Translations under genes and position numbers: made by a program | Notes under the pieces: model-generated | The model's input: the letters and a program-made list of their open reading frames with translations, nothing else | What the model was told of the DNA's origin: nothing | Databases searched by the model: none | Origin: Globobulimina sp. | Lineage: Eukaryota > Foraminifera > Rotaliida | Assembly (NCBI GenBank): GCA_003354225.1 | Contig: PIVH01000755.1 | Span: 1-5,058 of the forward strand | DNA length: 5,058 nt | Reading direction: 5' to 3' | Shown here: piece by piece, positions 1 through 5,058 of the stretch | How positions within the stretch are numbered: position 1 is the first letter of the stretch | Layout: every line of letters begins with the position of its first letter

Positions 1-964
1 CTAAATAATTTGTTTAATATTATTTCTAAATGTTCCAATGTATGCACTGGGAAAAAGTCAGCAATGCAATGATTGTTATTTACAGATTGTAGTTTGGGAA
101 TATATATCCCAGCACCACCCACTTCGACATCCTGTCATCATATATTTGAAAAACGGTTTGTTTTGTTGCACGAAATAAAAACTACATACACAAATAAAAA
201 AAAACCTGGGTTACTAAATCATTAATTAATGTTATCCGGTCCCGCGCTGTAAATAAGGAAGGTTTATCATAACAATACATTCCATAAAATTGTTTATAAA
301 TTTGTGGTGCCACATTTATGTCATATTTAACATAAAGATCTTCCCAAAAATCATATTTTACTGCGGATTTAGTGGCATCTTCATAATCCACTGTGGCTGC
401 AGCCAAACGCTCATTATTTAAACATAAAAATTTGACTGCAGCATCTGGCTCCAATTGCAAATTATAACCAATTTCATGCGCCCATTTCCTGGCAATTTCT
501 TCCGAAATACCAACATAATAATATTTATATTTTGAGCTTACATTTTCTCTTTTATTTAATGACTTTATTGCCTTACATTTTATATTTAATTTTTTAAGCG
601 CTTTAATTACTAATTTCCTTTCATTTTCATTAAAATCATGAATTGTAATATTTGATTCTCCATTCATTGCCCAATCAGCGCCATGATGAGGAAATCTATT
701 TTTACGGTCTTCGATATCATCTGCATCTAATAAATTTAAATAGTCATATTGTATTGTTTCATATTGAGAATATTTCCATTGTTTAGATATTGATCCTTGC
801 TCAAATACTAATATGCAGTCAAACTTAGTTTTGCCACTGGAATGATGTGATGATAATTCAATATTGGAAAACGCAAATGAATCGTCCATATCATCACTTT
901 CTCCATCATATACTGACACATCTTCATCAAAATCACTTGAAATCGTGCCTGCTAAATTACCCAT
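1..964 (-). CDS. Anoctamin (TMEM16)-like protein, N-terminal part; two exons, truncated by the window edge
   Basis: Anoctamins are membrane lipid scramblases or ion channels; only the cytosolic N-terminal region lies here. Exon 1 (964-206) encodes exactly 253 codons. After a 74-nt intron, exon 2 (131-1) continues in phase for 43 more codons. Residues 11-29 are strongly acidic. An anoctamin-like beginning (FDCILVFEQ, residues 48-56) is followed by a mixed alpha/beta region. The most telling part is the block LYVKYDI (210-216), then SLFTARDRITLINDLV (about 236-251), then across the splice GGAGIYIPKL and IADFFPVH. These fit the family pattern of a DR-x-x-L-I helix followed by G-(I/L)-x-x-L and FPLH, just before the first membrane segment. 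The start at 964 is chosen because a 43-bp element shared with the neighbouring gene ends there and MGNLAG fits an N-myristoylation signal. An upstream in-frame ATG at 1093 would add 43 residues. The transmembrane core lies outside the window, so the family call rests on the N-terminal pattern only. Confidence 0.68.
132..205 (-). other. Spliceosomal intron in the anoctamin-like gene (74 nt, phase 0)
   Basis: The donor reads CAG|GTTTTT and the acceptor GATGACAG|GATG. Without removal the frame runs into stop codons soon after 206. With removal, the reading joins ...DLVTQ to DVEVGGAGIY..., which restores the anoctamin pattern on both sides. The donor resembles that of the first intron of the neighbouring gene. 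Confidence 0.82.
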
Positions 965-1004
965 TGTTATAATATAATTCCTAAAAGCTGTTTTTGCAGT
1001 AATT
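962..1004 (-). promoter_or_regulatory. 43-bp conserved start-site element, copy A, ending on the anoctamin ATG
   Basis: This segment matches 3605-3647 without gaps at 37 of 43 positions. Identical blocks, read on the plus strand, are CATTGTTATA, TAATTCCT, AAAGC, GTTTTTGC and GTAATT. On the gene strand it begins AATTAC, passes through GCAAAAAC and AGGAATTA, and ends TATAACAATG with the start codon. The proteins downstream are unrelated, so common ancestry of the genes does not explain it. It could be a core promoter or initiator, a 5'-UTR or trans-splice signal, or a short conserved coding segment. Confidence 0.6.
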
Positions 1005-1265
1005 GAGTAGTACTGCCTAGTGGGATAAAAATCAAGATAGTCAAAACACTTTTGATAGCACAATATTGTAATATACCAGCTAGCGATCACCAATTATGTC
1101 ATACGATTTGAGAAAACGTTAATATTTTTATATTTATTATACTGTACAAATAATACAAAGTCCTCTTTGCAAGGACAATAGAAAAAAAAATAATAATAAA
1201 AAAAAACAAAAAAGGAGTTATTATTGGTGGGAATTGAGTGAATAGCATATCACCATTATACACTA
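965..1265. other. Intergenic spacer between two tandem minus-strand genes
   Basis: This 301-bp spacer must hold the 3' end of the 5'-nucleotidase transcript and the promoter of the anoctamin-like gene. On the minus strand the order after the nucleotidase stop is a short AT-rich 3' UTR, a poly-T stretch (1213-1182), a small hairpin with 5-bp arms GTCCT/AGGAC (1160-1176), an AT-rich run, a 10-bp palindrome ACAATATTGT (1060-1069), and then the conserved start-site element. No AATAAA signal is seen on the minus strand just after the stop. I see no gene or RNA gene here, apart from the possible upstream extension of the anoctamin frame to 1093. Confidence 0.6.
1182..1213. repeat. Low-complexity A-rich tract
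   Basis: Nearly pure A on the plus strand, interrupted by TAATAAT and one C. For the minus-strand nucleotidase gene this is a T-rich tract starting about 50 nt after the stop codon, so it may form part of the transcript end. It carries no coding potential. Confidence 0.8.
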
Positions 1266-3607
1266 TCACTGACTATCTCTTAACGTTAAGTTTGTTGTGT
1301 TAAATGTTAACGGTAATTGCAAAAAGTTGGGATTAATCGACACTGTCTCCGGCTGAACAGTCTGTGGTTGCTCCATATCATTCAAAATATCAATAAGTGA
1401 CCGCTGTGTTGGCAAATGTTTCATATTTGTAAATGATGGCACTTTGGACAAAAAATTCTTGAGTCCCTGAAATTCCATGGATTCCAAATCTATCTTCTCA
1501 TCGACTCTCATAATCCTGTGTTCCAAACACGGTGATATTGTCAACTCATCATACAACCCACCAGTCACAGGCTCAGACACTGAGCGTAAAACTAACATTG
1601 ACTGACTACCACGAAGACCGCTGATTGACGGACTCAATCCGAGTCTATCCATCATTGATTGCTTCTTTTTCTGTTTTTCTTTATCATCGCTTAATGCTAA
1701 TAAGCTGTTTACAGCGCCAATGGCCCAAAAGAAATTCCTTAGGATTACACTCATCGAAATACCCGCTTCTTTGTCAACTATCATTTCAACCAATTCTCTC
1801 TCAATAAATTCAAAACCATCACCGCCTCCATAAAGAAACTCACATGTTGCAATTTTATAAATTGCAGCCTCATCAATCAAAGCAAAGCAGTCTTCATCCA
1901 CCACACTGTCTTTTTTTTCTTCTTTCAGATACTTTGTCAAAGTCAGCGATTTATCCAATGTTCCAACCCCTGTCTGATACAAGGAATATTTTGAAATCCA
2001 CACTTTTTTCACTCTTTGACCAATTTCTGCTTTATCATCGAACACAAATCGAATGCCAGAAACCTGAAGAAATCTGCCATCTGCTTTAGGCAATGCACTT
2101 ACGGCATGTTCTAAGATTTTGATTATCGTCAAACCCTTCAATGTTAGCACAAGGATGGGATCTTGAAATGGTACCATCCGCAATATGTCTCTGGTGGTTA
2201 TGGGACCTGATGGGATGACACGATTTGCTCTCAAATTACCACCATTTATTATTACTGCATCACAACGATAGCAACGGCGGATAACATCAGCAACAAAGTT
2301 ACCTTTTTTGTATACATCAATTGACAAATAAGTTAAGTCAGAAACGATATATATAATATAAACATATACCGGCTGTGCTCTCTTTACATCGTACAACAGA
2401 TTCTGAGCAATCCAGTGGGGCTGCAATGTGACCAATAACTTTGCCGAGTTGCTCTTGAAACGAATGGGTCAAATCATGCACTAATTTCTCTGTGGCTGCG
2501 TCTGGTTTTATATTTATATCGATATTATAATGTCTGTTGATAAATTTATATTTTCTTCCATTGAATACACCTTTTTTTTCGTTGAGTGATTCTTTTAGCT
2601 CCATTTCAATGCCTATTGTGTTTATTTATTCTGACAAACAACACAAAAAAGCATAGATAACCAAACGTTGGGTGATTGGGCATTGGTGAACAGTCGCTTT
2701 GTTATCATTTATTTGTAATTGTAGCCATGATATATTATGAAAATCAGTGCCCGTTTTGAGAATGAGGGTTTTTGTATTTTCATCCATTCCACAATGATAA
2801 AAATGATCGTGTCCACCTAATATTAGATCAACGCCATTTATTTGTGCTGCCAATAATTTATCATTTGCCAACCTCGAATGTGTCAAAACAACCATTAGAT
2901 GGATTTTAGTCTGTTTTTTCAAATTATTGACGGATTTTCTACATTCTTGAATAAAATCTAAAACAGCATATCCATGCTCTGGAGCTATGGGCAATGTACA
3001 AGTCCAATCTTCAGAAATTGCAACAAATCCAATATTAAAATGCGAATTATATTTATAAACATAAGACTTAATGCATTGTCCTAATGGCTCTAAGTCTAAG
3101 TTTACATCATCAGCATTTGTTGGGGTCAGCAAATTTGTGTTAAGCACAGGGAATTTTAATTGTGCTATCATCTCTATACAATGCTTATTGCCATAATCCA
3201 ACTCATGGTTCCCCAAACAGGCACAGGTTATGCCAATATCATTCATTATAGATATCATATGTTGCCCCTTTGTGGCTGTACTCATATACGATGGCGATAG
3301 AAAGTCACCACTTTGTATGTTGGCAAAAGTAAAAAGAATGTTGACAAACATACGTTGCTACAAAACAAAACCTGAAAATGATTAATGGCTTTAGCGGAGA
3401 TAGCGTATTAACGAACGACTTGAATCTGGAGGCGCCGCCTTTGATGGATGCTATGTTTCCTTTGCTATCCTTTTCTATGACTGGATCGATATTATATACA
3501 TCATTAAAATGGATGATATTTATTACACTATGTTCAATATTGTTTGCTTGTTTGTTGGTGATGGAACATGCGTTGATTAAACTGTCCAGAAGATTAAGAG
3601 CTTGCAT
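1266..3607 (-). CDS. CG11883-like metallophosphoesterase / 5'-nucleotidase family protein, four exons, about 719 residues
   Basis: Predicted hydrolase of nucleotides or related phosphoesters with a two-metal site. Exons are 3607-3372, 3310-2667, 2612-2370 and 2302-1266, giving 719 codons plus a TGA stop. The metallophosphoesterase domain spans about residues 31-290, with HFNDVY (33-38), SGDFLSPS (79-86), GNHELDYG (112-119), LTHS (221-224) and GGHDHF (244-249). The C-terminal 5'-nucleotidase domain spans about 318-550, with VRCKES (367-372), GNFVAD (375-380), IINGGNLRANRVIP (392-405), GPITTRDIL (407-415), GRFLQVSGIRF (450-460) and GGGDGFEF (533-540), the last being the usual substrate-binding loop. 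Motif I has DVY rather than DxH, as I recall for the CG11883-like subgroup. A tail (541-719) includes a Lys/Glu/Gln-rich stretch, a Ser-rich stretch and RIMRVDEKI (637-645). No signal peptide is evident, so an intracellular location is likely. The exact substrate is unknown. The start at 3607 follows the conserved element; an in-frame ATG at 3748 would run antisense into the neighbouring oxidoreductase gene. Confidence 0.88.
2303..2369 (-). other. Intron 3 of the 5'-nucleotidase gene (67 nt)
   Basis: The donor is GCCG|GTATATG and the acceptor AAAAAAG|GTAAC. Splicing joins ESTAG to NFVAD and restores the family block E-S-x-x-G-N-(F/L)-x-A-D. A CTTAAC segment (2337-2332) is a plausible branch site. 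The unspliced frame reaches a stop at the donor side within a few codons. Confidence 0.88.
2613..2666 (-). other. Intron 2 of the 5'-nucleotidase gene (about 54 nt; boundaries uncertain)
   Basis: An intron is required because the frame ends at a TAA near 2626 and the homology resumes in another frame. The preferred pair is donor CAAC|GTTTGG and acceptor CACAATAG|GC, giving ITQR joined to IEMELKES. Two other pairs also keep the frame: the same donor with the acceptor CTAAAAG ending at 2592 (75 nt), or the donor TTTG|GTTATC at 2661 with the acceptor GGAG ending at 2599 (63 nt). They differ by at most seven residues in a poorly conserved linker. Confidence 0.65.
3311..3371 (-). other. Intron 1 of the 5'-nucleotidase gene (61 nt, phase 2)
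   Basis: The donor is TTCAG|GTTTTG and the acceptor ATACAAAG|TGG. Joining gives PLIIF-SGDFLSPS, which is the expected second metal-binding motif of the family with no missing or extra residue. An in-frame ATG at 3351 lies within this intron and is not a start. Confidence 0.9.
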
Positions 3608-3647
3608 TGTTATACAGTAATTCCTCAAAGCAGTTTTTGCGGTAATT
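3605..3647 (-). promoter_or_regulatory. 43-bp conserved start-site element, copy B, ending on the 5'-nucleotidase ATG
   Basis: Second copy of the element described at 962-1004, in the same position relative to the start codon, with six substitutions and no gaps. It fills most of the 55 bp separating this gene from the divergent oxidoreductase ATG at 3663. Any promoter role would therefore have to operate beside, or jointly with, the opposite gene. Confidence 0.6.
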
Positions 3648-3662
3648 TCACTACAAGTCAGC

Positions 3663-5058
3663 ATGCCGCCGCCTACGCCACAACATCCACGTGACATCAT
3701 CCGAAATGCAATTACAGCACAACAAAACCAACCAGCTTCTCCCGTCAATGGATATCATATTTGTTTTATGATGTTATCCATTATAACCGCGGCTGTAATA
3801 TTAACTTATCAAATCCAAACAATTATGTCTGAGAAAGCTGAAGATACACTGTTTGATAAACATAACAACGGCAAGGTAGCAATACGATATCTAAACAGTA
3901 TCAATGATATCAAAGGATCTTATTATGATTATATAATAATTGGCGCCGGAACAGCTGGCTGTGTGTTAGCCAGCAAATTATCATATTCACACAATATCTA
4001 TCCACGGATTTTAGTAATTGAAAGCTCAAAATCCATGCATTCACTCACGCAAAATAAAGATAATAAAGTCACAGCATTTAATTACGTTTCTAAAAATGAC
4101 AAATTACAAATCGAAAGCATTAATAAACACAATTTTTGGATCAAATCATCATCAAAAACACATGCAAATAATATCTGGTCCATCGGACATCCATTCGACT
4201 ACAATAAATTATGGAATATCACACACTGGCAATACGATGATATTTTACCGTATTTCCACACATCAGAAAAAGTAATAATTGATGAAATTATCGATGAATT
4301 TGGTATACAAATTACAGATAAAAACGAGTTGAAACTCTTAAAACAAAAACGTCAAAAAACTAAATCCAATGTGATGATTCAAACATTGTTTTCAATGCTA
4401 CCCATTGGAGCAAACAATGCTCTTTTTGGTGACAAAAATTTTGATTTTGGCGATTTAGATATTACAAAAAACAGAGGAAATAACGGAAAATTGCTCATAA
4501 AACAGGCGAGAAAATATTCCGTAGTGAATGCCTTCATTGTAAATGCTTTGAATGCGGGCTATAAATACAACATTGATCATAATTCGTTTTTTAATTATAA
4601 TTCCGATCAAGAGAATGCACAGATAAATACAGTGAGTTATCAGCAATATAATAAAGATGGGATATTTGAAGCATACATTCATAAACTAAAGAAATCGAAA
4701 TTTGCAAGCAATCATAAACAAATGACATTGGATATATTATTTGCCACCAAAGTTACAAAAATATTATTCCATTCTACGCAAACTACCAATGATGGCAAAC
4801 ATATTGCAATCGGAGTTGAAGTGGTTAACAATGCAAGCAATCACAAAATATATTTAAGAGATGATATGCTACGCAATAATGAAATTATTTTGAGTGCGGG
4901 CACTGTAAATTCGCCCCGGTTACTAATGCAATCGGGCTTTGGTGATGCAAAATATTTGCAAGGATTGGATATCGATGCAATTGAACAGAATGCCGCAATC
5001 GGACATAATTTGCAGGACCAAATTAAATTTTCAGTTTATTTTCGGCAGAATGAGAAAT
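3663..5058 (+). CDS. Membrane-anchored GMC-family oxidoreductase, N-terminal 465 residues; divergent, runs off the window
   Basis: GMC (glucose-methanol-choline) enzymes are FAD-dependent alcohol or aldehyde oxidoreductases. The frame is open from 3663 to the edge with no intron. A hydrophilic Pro/Gln-rich head (1-32) precedes one hydrophobic segment (about 33-54), suggesting a signal anchor. The FAD-binding block YDYIIIGAGTAGCVLASKLS lies at 88-107 with GxGxxG at 94-99. GHPFDY (175-180), LW (183-184) and WQYDDILPYF (189-198) match the conserved region before the substrate domain. AGTVNSPRLLMQSGFG (412-427) matches GMC signature 2 except Phe in a usually aliphatic position. GHNLQDQ (447-453) corresponds to the usual GxNLQDH. 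The usual GGSS(S)ING segment is poorly kept (KSSSKTHANN, 161-170), as is the E-A-G after the second strand (ESS). Asn/Lys-rich inserted stretches occur at about 203-280. The catalytic His region lies beyond the window. The preferred start is the first ATG after an in-frame stop at 3618; ATGs at 3768 and 3771, just at the membrane segment, are alternatives. Confidence 0.85.
   Translation, partial: MPPPTPQHPRDIIRNAITAQQNQPASPVNGYHICFMMLSIITAAVILTYQIQTIMSEKAEDTLFDKHNNGKVAIRYLNSINDIKGSYYDYIIIGAGTAGCVLASKLSYSHNIYPRILVIESSKSMHSLTQNKDNKVTAFNYVSKNDKLQIESINKHNFWIKSSSKTHANNIWSIGHPFDYNKLWNITHWQYDDILPYFHTSEKVIIDEIIDEFGIQITDKNELKLLKQKRQKTKSNVMIQTLFSMLPIGANNALFGDKNFDFGDLDITKNRGNNGKLLIKQARKYSVVNAFIVNALNAGYKYNIDHNSFFNYNSDQENAQINTVSYQQYNKDGIFEAYIHKLKKSKFASNHKQMTLDILFATKVTKILFHSTQTTNDGKHIAIGVEVVNNASNHKIYLRDDMLRNNEIILSAGTVNSPRLLMQSGFGDAKYLQGLDIDAIEQNAAIGHNLQDQIKFSVYFRQNEK

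Noticed and set aside
1160-1176. GTCCT/AGGAC hairpin next to the poly-A/T tract as a bacterial-type terminator
   Set aside because: The stem has only five base pairs and the context is eukaryotic, so an intrinsic terminator is not expected.
1625-2089. Plus-strand open frames at 1625-1807 and 1844-2089
   Set aside because: They lie antisense to the strongly conserved fourth exon of the 5'-nucleotidase and show no recognisable motif or start context.
2626-3351. A separate single-exon metallophosphoesterase gene starting at the ATG at 3351
   Set aside because: It would lack the first metal motif (HFNDVY), which lies in the adjacent frame 5' of a clean 61-nt intron. The ATG is intronic, so this is an exon and not a gene.
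1266-3607. A frameshifted pseudogene rather than an intron-containing gene
   Set aside because: Each break coincides with GT-AG boundaries that restore conserved motifs exactly, and all metal-binding and substrate motifs are intact.
3378-3620. Plus-strand open frame opposite the first nucleotidase exon, with a hydrophobic stretch
   Set aside because: It is antisense to the HFNDVY-containing exon and to the conserved start-site element. The hydrophobicity follows from reading AT-rich coding DNA backwards.
962-3647. The two 43-bp copies as ends of a transposable element or terminal repeats
   Set aside because: They are direct repeats flanking an ordinary gene, each in exact register with a start codon, and I see no target-site duplication or transposase. 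Not fully excluded without a genome-wide search.
4018-4275. Plus-strand open frame in another frame within the oxidoreductase gene
   Set aside because: The overlapping GMC frame carries GHPFDY and WQYDDILPYF in this interval and is clearly the coding one.
4455-4682. Minus-strand open frame with hydrophobic, Ile-rich translation
   Set aside because: Antisense to the oxidoreductase; a typical AT-rich reverse reading without family resemblance.

Overview
The window looks like nuclear DNA of an AT-rich, compact eukaryote. The minus-strand genes only give conserved full-length proteins when short GT-AG introns (54-74 nt) are removed, intergenic spacers are short, and the three families (an anoctamin, a CG11883-type 5'-nucleotidase and a membrane-anchored GMC oxidoreductase) are eukaryotic in flavour. 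I cannot name the organism. The anoctamin N-terminal pattern reminds me of protist (stramenopile/rhizarian-type) anoctamins, but this is an impression, and a compact AT-rich animal is not excluded.

Layout. On the minus strand, 964 to 1 carries the 5' part of an anoctamin-like gene: exon 1, a 74-nt intron and the start of exon 2, which runs off the left edge. Upstream of it in the same orientation, 3607 to 1266 carries a complete four-exon gene for a predicted 719-residue metallophosphoesterase/5'-nucleotidase. On the plus strand, from 3663 to the right edge, an open frame of 465 codons without an intron encodes the N-terminal part of a divergent GMC flavoprotein oxidoreductase behind a membrane anchor. 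The 5'-nucleotidase and the oxidoreductase are head to head, with only 55 bp between their most likely first ATGs. The two minus-strand genes are in tandem, with 301 bp between them.

The most notable structure is a 43-bp element that ends on the start codon of both minus-strand genes (962-1004 and 3605-3647). The two copies match ungapped at 37 of 43 positions, although the proteins are unrelated. It may be a shared core promoter, a 5'-leader or trans-splicing signal, or a short conserved N-terminal peptide, because the frame is open and four of the six differences fall at third codon positions. No copy was seen in the plus orientation ahead of the oxidoreductase.

The three proteins do not form an obvious pathway: lipid/ion transport at a membrane, nucleotide or phosphoester hydrolysis, and flavin-dependent oxidation. 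I see no RNA genes, CRISPR arrays or recognisable transposons.
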